Assembly (NCBI GenBank): GCA_033439265.1
Contig: JAVTVX010000002.1
Location: forward strand, 2,242,001 to 2,306,000
Direction of reading: 5' to 3'
From: Dillenia suffruticosa
Lineage: Eukaryota > Streptophyta > Magnoliopsida > Dilleniales > Dilleniaceae
DNA: 64,000 bases
Positions within the stretch are counted from its first letter, which is position 1; each line of letters starts with the position of its first letter. Positions 10,107 to 22,686 of this stretch are shown piece after piece. The notes beneath the pieces are model-generated. The model saw nothing but the letters and a program-made list of their open reading frames with translations. It made no database searches and was not told the DNA's origin. The position numbers were made by a program, and so were the translations under genes.

Positions 10107-13100
10107 TCAACGAGCCTCTAACAATGTAAGGGATGAAGAATTTGGAGTAAACAAGACTTCCTTACTAGATGAGCTGAGCCCGGTAGGTTGTCGTTCTGCA
10201 AAAAACCCGGGCATTTTGGGTGTGGGCAATAGTGCAGCCTCACTTCCCAGCATTAGAACTACAGATGACATGCTCGGTCTATCTTCGGGGCATTGTTGAA
10301 CGCATAGGAGACCCACATGGATCGAGCGTAAGACTTCTGAGAGCTTGCACAAGGACATCGATGAAGCAATCAATTCGGACGACTTTCCCTCCTTGAACAA
10401 TATCCACGCCTATACAAAACAAATAGGTTAGGTGTTTTAAGAATAAGAAATGGCAACATTAAATGCTTGATACTCACATGTCCAAGAAGATTAAGGTAAT
10501 GGTCTGGGTCACGAAATCCTCTGTTCCTCTTTCCACTAACAATCTCTAACACCAAAACACCATAGCTAAAGGTATCGGATTTCACTGAGAATAGCCCATC
10601 AATCGCAAACTCTGGGGACATATAACCACTAAAGAGACAAATTTAAAAGAAAATTATAAATAAGCACAAAACAAGAGCTAAGCATCTGTTACACTGCTAT
10701 AGGTACTTACTATGTTCCAACAAGTCTGCTAGTATTAACTGCAGTTTCATTTCCATCAAAACTTCTTGCCAAGCCAAAGTCTGAAATCTTAGGATTCATC
10801 TCCTGATCCAATAGAACATTGCTGGGTTTAAGATCCCGATGGATTATTCTAAGTCTTGAATCTTGGTGAAGGTAAAGAAGTCCTCGAGCAATCCCATTAA
10901 TTATGTTGAAGCGTGTTGGCCAATCCAACAACTTGGAGTGTGTGTCATCTGGTCAATAATTTTCTCTGTTATTGCTTTAATTGGTAAAATTCTTGAATTC
11001 AACAAAGGGGAGGAGAATTTACCAAAAATAAAAGAGTCTAAGCTTCTGTTAGGCATGTATTCATAGATCAACAACTTTTCCTCTTCATGAATGCAACACC
11101 CCAAGAGCTTCACAAGATTTCGGTGCTGAAGTTTTGCAATAAGTATAACTTCATTCTTAAATTCATCTAGTCCTTGTCTAGAATCCTTTGAAAGTCTCTT
11201 TACAGCTATTTCTTGCCCATCTTTCAGAAAACCCTGCGTATATTTACTGAAAGCGCTCAAGTATCCACTATTCCTGCCCGGGGGGGGGGGTGATGCTTTC
11301 TAAATGTAGGTAAGGATCATGCATGTTATATTCTTTGTTTGCAACAATTTTGTAACTGGTTCGTAGTATTTTACTCCTGCTTTCATGGTTATAATAACAT
11401 GCCCAGGCCTTCAGGAACCATTAAGAAACCATTTCTGCATTTGCCATCCCATCATCTGGCATGCACTCGAAAACCACCAAGACAAAAACTTAGATACAGC
11501 TCCATGAAGGAATAAGTTGAGAATGTTGCATCTTTGAGACATCAGAATTCAGAAAAACTCAACTACAAGTGAAAACAGCTTTAGGATCTAACTATTGAAG
11601 CTACACGTCCTTCTACTAAGACTAGATTGATGCAAAACTTCACTTGAGTCTGCTCTGCCTAAAATGTTTACTTGAGCTACTTTAAAAGAAACCGTGTGAA
11701 TATACACATATAGTGTTACCTTGTACACAGGTCCAAAACCACCCTCTCCAATTTTATTGTAATTTGAGAAGTTATTGGTAGCATCAACTATTGTGGTGAA
11801 GTCAAATAATGGCAACTCTAGATCAACATTATGGCTTTGACAGGTTGGATTGCTCCTTTCATTCAGTTGCGTTGTACCTGCAAGTTAGATGACCAAGAAA
11901 TTATAGACTAAACATGAATAGACATTTCTCTAGTTACAACGCAATACATCACACACAAAACACTCAAGGGGCAATGACTTTGCCCCCAAATCCTACACAG
12001 CTTATGTCTCTGGGCATTTGTGTGATTGATCGTAAGAGAATGATTCACCAGCATTTCAGTTAAGCATAAGTTCAGGAAAAAGAAGATTGTTTCTAACAAT
12101 GCGAAAAATATTACAAACATTATCTTGCTAAAATCAATTTAACAAGTTTATTTCATAACAATTAAATGATACTCTTTAAGGTTCAACTTGTATGAGGAAA
12201 TGATGGGTTGATACCCAAGTGCTAAGATGAGGGCACTTAAGGAAAAGCATTCATTCAGATAAATTAACATTGAAAGAACATGGCAAAAGGTTAGACCTAA
12301 ACTGATCTGCATCCTCTGTAGTCTCTTCTTTCTCCAAACACAGCAGATCAGGCACAGTCCAAGAATGAGAAATGTGACAACTGTTCCAAATATGACACCC
12401 ACCCATTTTTTCATTGTGAAGCCATCTTGACCTAAAAGTAGAGCAAAAACAAACAGGGAAAAATTAGGAAATAACAAGGAAGAACTCTGTTTCCCCGACA
12501 CTGCTCACAGTGCGAAGGTTAATTATACACAGATTGAATGGTCCACTCCTGGAATCTAAATGCAACTTTTGAAAAATTACATGATCTCTTGCCAAGAATA
12601 TGTGAATAACCACATAATGACACAAAATAAATAAATAAATAAAAATCTGTTATGAACATTATCAGAAATTATTCTCCCCAAATACATATATTCCAAATTG
12701 GCCTACTAGACAACATTAATAGTTTTACCAGATCAGTCATCTCCACTTGCAAGTGTCTATGACACTACTTTCATTTCTCAAGAATTGATAAATAATGAAT
12801 CATTTCTCAAAAATTGATAAATAATACAAATAAAAATGATGTGACTAGCTGAGGATGCAGTTCTAGAATTGGAAAATCAGGCTACTTAAGGCCAATTCCA
12901 TTCGGCAACTTAGAAGTCCTATGGATGTCAAAGCACCAAATTATGCTATACATAGCATTCAAATTGAAAAGCAATCATATGATACAGACCATTTAACTAT
13001 GTGGGAGCCAAATGTCTCTAAGGGTGCCTGGGGAGCTTACCTTAAAACTTAATCAACTTGATGTATTTGACTTAAACTACATGCAAACGTTTAGGTGCCA

Positions 13101-14499
13101 AAAGCTTTCATCAAGAGAGTTCCATATAAATATAACTAGGCCACATCAGTCTTCAGATATCTTTATTGTTTCTAGTGGAAACGTGAAAAACCTCATTGCA
13201 CTCATTTGGCCATAAGTTCTTACCCAGCTCGGAGGCAGCCATCCTCATGTAGAGATCTTGTCCATTTTCTGCCAACTGTCTTATATCAATAAGGTCATCA
13301 AACCAAAGCAAGCATCCACTTCCTCTTCCTCTGATGTCTAAATTGGCATAAGCTGTACATGAGCAATTCTTCAAACACTTCATGTTGCACTCTTTAAGAT
13401 TCATGCTTACATTAAACCACGAGTATCGTGTGTCAGGCAATTTAATACCTGAATATTTTATGAATCCATCACTTTTCCCACATCCCAGTGGAATCTTCCT
13501 TACACAACCATGTGACGAAACCGCCTTCTCCCAATCATTTGGGAACTTTGGTACAAATCCTTTCAAACAAGCACAAACAGGGGAATCGTCTATGTTACAG
13601 CTACCATATGGGCCACATGATGCATAAGTGTCACAATTATCCAATTGGACCGATAGATAAATTTGCCAGCCTTGGGTTTGATCGATCCACATGAACCGCT
13701 GAATAATTCCATTCTGACTCAAAACCACCTTGGAAATAACTGAAGTGTTAAGCAGCTCATAAGTGTAGTACATCTCCTCCTGATTAAACACAAACCAAAA
13801 TTTAAAAAAACGGTTGGCTTTAAGTTCAGGAGTGCCACTAAACCGAAGACCATTCCAAGGTCCTGTTCGATACTGCACAATTGACCCCTTAAACAGAAGA
13901 ACTTGCGGAAATCCATTTGGATCCATACGGTATACAAAATCACCTCGAGAAGGATCATCAGTACTTTTCCATGATGAGATGTAGCGATCCAGTCCACTTG
14001 TTGAGTTCCTTCCTAACTTCATTCCAGGGAGAAAAGTGTCACATGGAAAATCAAAACTCTGCCATGGAAAATTTTGACCTTCACTATCGTTGCCATCTCT
14101 CACAATAAGATTTCCTGAATCCAAAAGCTGTGCGATGGGAGTTTGAATTCTCCTGGATGAATTTGAAGACCAGATTTTGTGGTTGGTATGATCACGAAGA
14201 ACAAGAATCCCAGGTTCTTCAATCATGAGAGCTCCAAATGTGTTGTTAATTGGTGTTTCTCTATTTGCCACCCATACAACCGTCCCACTTGCTATTTTGT
14301 GGTACCATATCCCCAGGTAGCGTTTTGTTGAGCTCCCAGGGCTAAAAAATCCCAGTTCAAATCTTCCACCAGTTGAAACTATAGTTTCCCCATCTCTTAG
14401 AACTTGAGAAGCAGCTATGGTGTCAACTGCAGTGGAAACTATCATGTTGGATAACATAAAAATAAACAAAAAGATCATGACAAATGAAAATTCCTTCAT
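10107..14499 (-). CDS. G-type lectin S-receptor-like serine/threonine kinase (7 exons, 823 aa)
   Basis: Minus-strand exons are 14499-13224, 12431-12297, 11877-11720, 11233-11023, 10948-10711, 10628-10478 and 10409-10107. All junctions have GT/AG and the phases agree, giving 823 residues, normal for the family. Exon 1 holds a signal peptide (from [14 protein letters not shown]), a bulb-type lectin domain, the S-locus glycoprotein domain ([14 protein letters not shown]), an EGF-like region ([13 protein letters not shown]) and a PAN domain. Exon 2 has one membrane helix (about 435-458). The kinase has GEGGFG, AVK, HRD (630-632) and DFG (650-652), so it looks active. The likely role is a plasma-membrane receptor in recognition or immune signalling; the ligand is unknown. 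The ATG at 14499 was preferred over an upstream in-frame ATG at 14553 because it starts the signal peptide. The exon 2 donor could instead be six bases earlier, also in phase. Confidence 0.9.
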
Positions 14500-17400
14500 G
14501 AGTATCCTTAGATGATAATCTAGTTTCTTGCTCAAGAGATTTTGTATAACCAACTATTCATTAACGGACCAGAAAATCTTAGCGTGAGCTATCAGTGACG
14601 TTACAAATTGCTATATGGAGTCCACGGTCGTGTGCATGAGATAATAAAACTAATAACTATCTCCACTCATATTTTCAACCGAGAAACAGCTGCCAAACGT
14701 ATCAATAAAAACTTCCAAAGGAGCATGATGGTGACAGAAGACAGTAGACTCAAAAACAATGATCTCTATGTACAGGTGTACTCATTCTTCCTCGTGACTA
14801 GCTTTTCTTTTATTCACACAGCCAAGACAAAATAAGAAAGGCATTTTAATCCATCTAAGAAGTGACAATCAACAGAGTCTCATCACTATCTTCCATGGTT
14901 GTGGTCGTTCCCAAATATGTGTGTATGAATATCAGCCAGGAATTGCTTCAAGAGAAAAGAGAAAGTCAAGAGAAGGCACAACAGGAAAGCTCATGGTTGA
15001 TACCTCAGAAATTAGAGGTAGTAAGGCAATTCCCGCCAAACCTGAATAAACTAAAACTGCTTGGGCCATAATCAGAAAATGCATTAAAAAATGACTTTGG
15101 TTTTCACCCCTTTTCAGGTAACTCATCTCAGACCAGTGCTTGTCTTTTGAATCCTGATTTCTCCATTTATTTTTTGGTCTTTCTCCATAAGTAGGCTTTT
15201 TGAGCAGTTATATTATTTCAAAGCAAGATATCTTGAGTTCTAATCCCGTTAGACCTCTTCAATCCCATTTATACCATGTGTTGAGGCCCTCTTGGAAGTC
15301 ATTACCCAGATAACCCACATGCGAGGGGTGTTGTTAGGATGCAAAATAATTGAATACGTTTCCCTATCAGCTTAAGCTGTTGAAGCACTCTGTTCTTATT
15401 TTTTTTTAATATATTCCACTAACAAACATTACTCTCCCACCAAGCACACCAAAGAAAAAACTCCAAAAAGAATTTGAACTAATAAGTTGATGTTTCTTCG
15501 GATCGCTGTTTTCTGCTTTGCTGAGAGCTGCTCTTTAACGGTGGATGTGCCTTTTGAACTGATGCTGCTGTTAATGCTGTTTCTTTTTTCCTTTTGCTGG
15601 TTTATCTAATCTGCAGAATTACAGCATTATGTTCCTGGTTAAGAATGTGCAACAGCTTCTTTTCATTAGACGACCGGGTATATATATTACTTTATATTTT
15701 AGGGGCTTTAGTAGCTTTACTTCAAATCACATTGCCGGGATAAGTTCTCTCGGCTTGTGTGGGTTAATATGAAAATGAAGAGTAAGCTTTTCATGCTTAA
15801 CTACACCAATTCCCAACGTTTCTTGTTCTATTCTCCAGATAAAATCTCCACTGAAAAGTCAGGATCTACTTCCCCCAAAACTTGCAAATGTACTAAAACC
15901 ATGTTTTTTCTATCCTCAAAACTTCAAATAGACATAAATATCACAACGGAAAGCAAGAGTGCAAGCATAAAAACTTGCTAAAGCGTTTCAAGAGCATCAT
16001 GCTGCTTCTCTAACAAAGTTTATCTTTGGATCTTGACAATATTCTTCTAAATGTATAGCAACATTACAATATACGACAAAGTATGAAATACATCTACATA
16101 GATCAGTGTTAAACACGGTCATCCTTAGATTTTTTTACAGGTTCTAAGAAAATAATTAAGGTAACAAAAATTTCAATTTTTATAGAACTTAATTAGTTGA
16201 CTTTCTACATCTTTTCAGGCAGTAATCTGATTATCACCAACCCATAAAATCTCTTCAATATGAATACTACACATGAAGATTTCAAGAATCAGTTGGTATA
16301 TAATGTGCAACTTCGCAGCCATTTCTTTCTTAGAAATATCACTCGTTTTAGAGTGCAGAGGTGAATTTTTTCGGCTATGACGAGATTTTGCAAAGTGGGC
16401 CATATATACGTAATTTAACACCTTATTCCCTAAAAGCTTGTACTTATAGGTACTGGGTCAATATATCTATATAAAAACCTATTTTCCTTTTTCATTTTCC
16501 TATGTGGAACATTTTCACCTCATCCTCACACATGACTTCTGACAACATGAGCATGCTAAATAGATAAAGACAACGATGATTGAGATTTAGGAATCATGCA
16601 AACATGTGCGAACAATGTAGATAGCTTCTGTAAAGAATACTATCTCGAGGGAAAGAAAACATTATGAAAATTGATTATGTTTAATGTAGATGGCAAATGT
16701 TGTACTTAGGATGGTTGACTGCATCGAGATCAAAGTTAGAATATGAAAAGGACTGAAAAGCATTTGTTTTGAAATATGGAATTGCACAATGCAATTCCTG
16801 ATGCTACATAAAGCAGAATTCGAAAGAAAAACAAAACAAAAGAAAAGTCCACCAGCCTACATGGCTAAGCCAGACAGAAAATGCTCCAATGATTAGATAG
16901 AGATGCATCCTTCAATTTCCTAATCAAATATTTTCATTTTCCTTGAAATGAATTATTAAACTATTCCAAACTCCCGACCAAAAAGAACTGGTCTTCACAA
17001 GTTTCCATTCTCACAAACTTTAAAACAGTGATATATTTTGAAGGCTTTTGTTGGGGTTAACCTTTCCTTGAATTTTATCCTTCTTCCTACAAAGAACCAC
17101 AAATCATCTGATAAAGACAGTATCCTTAAATCCATAACAAAGAAACCATTGTTTGAATCCATATTAGCAGAAGTTGGTCAATTAATTTACTGCACTAAGC
17201 ACAATCAGTTTGTGGAATACTCCATAAAATCAGGTCATTGAGTTCATTATGATTATGACGTGGAATAAACATGATTGTCCATTTTTCATGCGTTGTCCCC
17301 ACACACCAATCATCATGGAGAACCTTACAGAAAACTATATCATTAAAACCCTTTATCTTCATGAAGATGAAATAGTGTAATACATATCGTCTTTTGCAAC

Positions 17401-18196
17401 TACTGAAACCTTCCAGGATTTTATGTCAAGCTGCTTAGGAGAGGTACTCCCATTGTCAAATGAGATGCTCATTACTGTCCAGAACTCTCGTCTGGTGGTA
17501 GTATGCAACCGGAAGTATACAAAATAACAATAGGAGAAGATGCTCTTCAGACGGTATTTCTCCACTACTGTGCATTTTTTTGTCTTCATAACTTCTTACA
17601 ATACCCTACCATGGTGCATTTTTAAAGAATTTAGTTTTATTAACTTACACAGAGGTATCCACTTGTACATTTTAGTCTCAACCTTGAGAGTTCTAATTTA
17701 CAAGGAAAGTAGAGCAGAGAAATTGTCCACTTTGTTTTCCTCTCATGTCTGCATTCAGATTATTAATACCACTGTAATTGCTTGTCCATCCTAACTCAAA
17801 CTTGATTGCACTATACAATGAATGCCACATCTTCTACAATTTTACAAATTTAGTGCTTTCAAACTTACCTCTTTTTGTGGCAATACGATTAAGTCCCTCC
17901 TGAATCAGGAAACGGACCAATCTACTCATCAAATTCTTTCAAGCACATGTGGATCCTTTCAAGATCCGATCGAGTTGAAATAGTTGATGTTACCATATTG
18001 GCTCAAAAACATACACCACAGCCACACACGTGCAAAGTGGCATGATACCCAGCCTAGGAACTGGTCAATACACAAAGTAATTCAAAACACCATCCAAATG
18101 TGGCATCTGTGTCGGGAATAATCAAGCTATTAGAGGCGGACATTTGGATGAAAAATCTCTTCCAGTTATCCACCCCCAGCCCAAAGAGAAGGGTTT
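14500..18196. other. gene-poor spacer with one repeat remnant
   Basis: The part nearest 14500 should hold the kinase promoter, but no TATA box could be fixed with confidence. The open frames here (for example 14862-15071, 17359-17589) show no recognisable domain. At about 15195-15375 a stretch with a GAGTTCTAATCCC word, CCCACATGCGAGGGGTG and TTGAATACGTTTCCC resembles a dispersed plant repeat seen near SINE-like sequences. Its boundaries and class are uncertain. Confidence 0.45.
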
Positions 18197-20713
18197 CACT
18201 TCAAAAAACAAACACAATTTTAGCAACGGCAACAATTCGTTGCTATTTTGTGATGGATTTAGTGACGAAAAATTTTTTGTCACTATTTTGCAACAAAATT
18301 TTTGACGAAAATCTATTTGTGGCTAAATTAGCAACGGATACATTATTCGTAGCTAAAGTCGTCGCTAATTGGCAATAAAATATTTTTCGTGACTAAATTT
18401 ATCGTTAATTGGCAACAAAAAATTTTTTGTTGCAAAATTCGTCACTAACTAACGATGAATAATAATTTCGTGTCTATATTTTGCCACAGATACTGTTATC
18501 CATCGTTAAATTTAGTGATGAAAAATTTTCGTGACAAATTTCGTCGTCAATTAGCTACAAAAATTTTCCGTCGCTAATTAGTAACGAAAAAAATATTTGT
18601 CACAAAATTTAGCAACGAATTTGAAAATTCGTGAATAAATTCATTCCTAATTACCCACAAAAAAGAAATTCTTGATAAAATTCATCTCTCATTAGTTAAA
18701 AAAATATTCGGAACTAAATTAATCGCTAATTTAATACTGCTATTTCAAAATTTATGACTAATTTCGTAACTAAATTTCTTTTATAGAGTATTAGGAAATA
18801 TTTTCAACTGTATCTCTCTTTTTAATCTATTTTGAATAACGAAATCGAATTGAATATATAGTAAATATTACGATTCTCATCAAATTGATAATTTTCAATA
18901 ATAAATAATTTAACAAATATGTAATAAACAATTTTTAATTAGTCGCGACTGTCAAGTTTACCCTTCATATTTTTTATCTTCTATATCCATTCGCTTCTCT
19001 CATATAGTTCAAACGTTTGTTAAAGTTTAGTTGTTCAACTTCATTTGTTATCGTCATCAACAAGAAAGACAGTAAATCAGACATCTATATCTGGTAATCT
19101 ATTTTGTCTGGTAAGTAAATCAAACAATAGTTTTTGAATTAGACGGCAGTGAAACGAATGACTACTGATAGGCGGTTGTCCATTTATAGAGTATTCTGTG
19201 ACTTCAAAAAAATAAAATAAAACGAAAAATAAAAATAAGATAATAAAAGAAAAGAAAAAATAATATAATAAATACAAAATAATAATTTTTTTAAAAAAAG
19301 ATTAACTTAGCAATGGATTTATCATTTTATATTTTATTTTATTTTATTATTTTATATTAAAAATCATATTCATTATTTTATAACACTTTAAATAATATTT
19401 TAAAATAACATTTTATTTTTTTCTTTATTTTATTTTTTTAAATCTTTTATTATTTTATTTTAAATTAATATTTTATTATTTTATAACAAATTATCATCTT
19501 ATATTATTTTATTATTATTAATAAAATATGAGCGTAAGTTAACAAATTAAAAAAATTATATTAACAAATCATATTTTAATTTATTTTATTTTTTATATTA
19601 CCAAATCATATTAATACAGTAATTAAAAAATAAAATATATATAACAAATAAAAAATATAATAATATTTACTATATTAAATAAAATATATAAATTATAAAA
19701 AATAAAAAAATAAAATCTTATTTTTAAATTTAGCGACGAATTTTAGATTTCCATCGCCAAATTAATTTATTATTTAATTATTTTATTAATATTTTATTTT
19801 ATTTTATTTTATTTTAAATTTAGTGACGGATTTCAAATTTTCATGACTAAATTTAGCGACAAAAATCATAAATCCGTAGCTCAATTAATTTATTATTTTT
19901 TATTTATTTATTATTTTATTTTAATTTGACATTTTATTATTTTTATTTTATAAAAATTATCATATTTATTATTTTTAATTAATATGTTATATTTTATTTT
20001 TATTTTATCTTTTAAATGAATTAAATAATATTAACATATATTTTAATTCATTTTATTATTTTATTTTATCTTTTGTTAAAAAATAATATATTATTTAAGA
20101 AAAGATAACAAGTAAAAAAAAATAATTAGACAGGTGTATCATTGTGGTCTGATGGTTGAGTTGTTTGTATCTTTTCAACGTGTGCCGATTCGAATCCCTG
20201 TCCATGCGCTGGAGGAGCACTTTTGACCCAATAAAAGAGGGCAGCGCGCGGGCGCAGGTCGGGTGTGGTCTGGGCAGTGGGCGGGCGCGGGCTGGCTGTG
20301 GATCGGGGTCCGCGAGTGGTGCTGGTGCTGGTGCAGGTCCAAGCGCATGAGCATGTCCATTTGGTAATATAAATAAAAAATATAATAATATATAATATAA
20401 TTTAGTGACCGATTTGAATCCATCCCTAAATGAAATATAATTAAATTAAATTAAATATTCATATTATAATTAAACAAAATATATATAATAAATAAATAAT
20501 ACAATAATATATAATATAATTTAACGACGGATTTTTTTCATTACTAAATCCGTCGTTATTTTAGTGACGGATTTCTAATTTTCATCGCTAAATTTTTGCG
20601 ACGCGTCATTAGCCACGAAAAATGTTTCGTCCTTAAATCCGTCAATAATAATGATAAACTTTTTTAAAATTTTCATCACTAAATCTATGGTTAAAAACAT
20701 GTTTTTTATAGTG
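18197..20713. mobile_element. non-autonomous CACTA-like DNA transposon (possibly composite)
   Basis: The left end reads CACTTCAAAAAACAAACAC and the right end, reverse-complemented, CACTATAAAAAACATG, close to the CACTACAAAAA termini of En/Spm elements. The subterminal regions (18230-18780 and about 19730-20690) carry dozens of short repeats in both orientations of the type TTAGCGACGAA / TTCGTCGCTAA, the motif class bound by CACTA transposases. The interior is extremely AT-rich and has no transposase. The flanking triplets are TTT and ATT, so the expected 3-bp duplication is imperfect. A second plausible end at about 18792 (CTTTTATAGAGT) suggests that a ~595-bp element and a second fragment may be joined here. 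Confidence 0.65.
20129..20204 (+). repeat. tRNA-like sequence (A and B box), probable SINE head
   Basis: An A-box-like TGGTCTGATGG (20145-20155) and a B-box-like GATTCGAATCC (20187-20197) are spaced about as in a tRNA. A D-stem pairing ATCA/TGAT is visible, but the anticodon arm is too long and the T-stem does not pair, so this is not a working tRNA. It is followed by a GC-rich stretch (20240-20345), with no clear target duplication. It lies inside the AT-rich interior of the CACTA-like element, so it is probably a later insertion. Confidence 0.4.
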
Positions 20714-21165
20714 ATTTATAGTATATATGTTGATACAATTACCACGCTAGGCAATGTTGTGAAACCAAGATTATTAAATGGTTTTCTTTTTCCTTCTAAG
20801 TATCAAGTCCAAATCATTTGAATTATGTTTAGGAGGAGAATCCACTTGAAACATATGAATATATGATTGAACTTTGGTAAATTCTCATCCCACTCAAAAA
20901 TACAGGGCTGTTCACCCCCGACTCAATACCCACTTTAAAAGCTCCACAACCTAATTGTTCCATCCACATCCCTAAGGTATGTAAATGCCATGTTGCCTAT
21001 ACCTGGAACAAAAATAAAACATGAGGAAGTTGGTATGCTTTTTCTTTCTATGTGTATAATCATGCTTCCCATTTCAGTGTCCATGGGACTTAATTTTGAA
21101 GGCAATCAGAATTCAGCAATCATTCACAACACCAGATAGCCATGTGCTGCTCAGTTGCATGTGTA

Positions 21166-21203
<38 letters not shown>

Positions 21204-22070
21204 AAATATCACGCACTATCAAATAAGTAAACATATGCAGCATCATAACCTTCTAAAAAATTATGACTACAATCTTGTAAATACCCCTTCTTGAGATATC
21301 AAAAGAGCACCTTCAATTGTAACTTAGTACCATCACAATGAATTATCCAATAATATGATAAATTTTATTACTTTTCAGATACTCTTGGGAAAATATCAAG
21401 TAAAACCTTTTCAATTTCTTTTTTTTTTTGTAATTTTTTTCCACAAGATCTAATGTCAAGGTGTTGTATGTTTGTATGAATGAGGCCAAGCACATATTCC
21501 CTGATTGGAGATCACGCGATCTTTAACTCATAAAGTTGTTAAGGTCACCTGGATCATCCCGAGGAACATAAGAAACCCCTTGTCCACACCCAAAACCAAT
21601 TGTTTGTCAATTACTGGACATACTTGACTTCAACATACCCAGCTACCTGCAAACTATGCTCCATATAGTCCTAGCTTTGCAAGTTACCTCAAATATGGGG
21701 CAGATGAAAACAGACTCCATACCAAGAGCTATTTCATGAGTGAGCAAAATGAATAGGACATCTCTTTCCCTTTCAGTTTTGTTTTGAGCTACTAGACTTC
21801 CATGACAGTATTCTAACATTATTATGAGGATCCAATTGATACTCTGCTTGCGGAGGAAGTATGTGAGAAATGAATAATTATTAAAAATCGTTTTAGAATA
21901 AATTGTTGTGACTTTCATCAGACACGTAAAGCACCTTCCCTTAAATATCTCCTGATTGCACAAACATGAAATAGACACCACCTGAACCCAATTAAATTTA
22001 TAGGTTTTAAAGCCTAAAGCTATAAGCCCAATAAAATTCCAACATTTTTGCAGTTCAAGTGTAAGAAAGC
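20714..22070. other. intergenic DNA with (AC)n microsatellite
   Basis: An (AC)n microsatellite of about 35 bp lies at 21167-21201. The 112-codon minus-strand frame at 21643-21981 has no recognisable domain, and no exon partner was found. Nothing else could be identified. Confidence 0.5.
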
Positions 22071-22118
22071 ATTGAACTATTATTCATTTCACCAAAAAAA
22101 AAATTGAACTATTATTCA
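22071..22118 (+). mobile_element. tiny TTTCACC-poly(A) insertion with perfect 16-bp duplication
   Basis: ATTGAACTATTATTCA occurs at 22071-22086 and again at 22103-22118. The 16 bases between the copies are TTTCACC followed by nine A. The perfect duplication and terminal A-run indicate target-primed reverse transcription of an RNA of which only the last seven bases and tail were copied. Confidence 0.75.
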
Positions 22119-22560
22119 GTTTGCTTCTGCCAGGTCAAATTTATGGTGCTAGTCCAAAATAATCTGCAGGAAAGATATTCGTTTCAAAGAAGTCTTCCAA
22201 ATACTTCCAATTCTAAGACATTGGCTTCACAGGTCATTCAGGTCATGAACTCAAAAGATAAACGAAAGACAGATAGTGACGGTGACTTTCTAAGTCAAAC
22301 CAAACCAACAAAACAGTATTCTTCTTCACCATCTTGCGCCCTAAGTCACCCCAGCAGGCTGTGTGTGTGTATCCTTTGTGTACAGAGAGGAACAAACAAC
22401 AGATTAAACGGACATCTAGAAGAAGTTTTACTGTATAATGTTGACAAAATAACTATCCAATGAGCAATTGTTATTAAAAATAAGAAAACAGAAGTGTCAT
22501 TACAAAGAAATTTACCCATGATTGTTGCACATCACTCTTTTGTCAATAATGTTAGATAGA

Positions 22561-22686
22561 GCAAATCCTATGTGGCAGTCCGTAGGAGTATATATCGACC
22601 GATTTTTAATTAAATCATCTGACTAATTCTTAATCAAAGAATTGGTCAAAAACATACCGATATGGACAACCACGTAAAATTTGATA
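22561..22686. mobile_element. foldback MITE candidate (~125 bp)
   Basis: The left arm (from CAAATCCTATGTGGCAGTCC) and the reverse complement of the right arm (CAAATTTTACGTGGTTGTCC) match at roughly three quarters of about 50 positions, so the whole element could fold into a hairpin. It is non-coding. The superfamily is undetermined because no unambiguous target duplication was seen. Confidence 0.5.

Noticed and set aside
12148-12501. Separate small membrane protein
   Set aside because: This frame is exon 2 of the receptor kinase (membrane helix) plus intron read-through on both sides.
20129-20204. Possible functional tRNA gene
   Set aside because: A and B boxes are present, but the anticodon arm is too long and the T-stem does not pair; better read as a tRNA-derived retroposon head.
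20156-20350. Gly/Ala-rich short protein
   Set aside because: Frame follows the GC-rich repeat block and has no start context, partner exon or domain.
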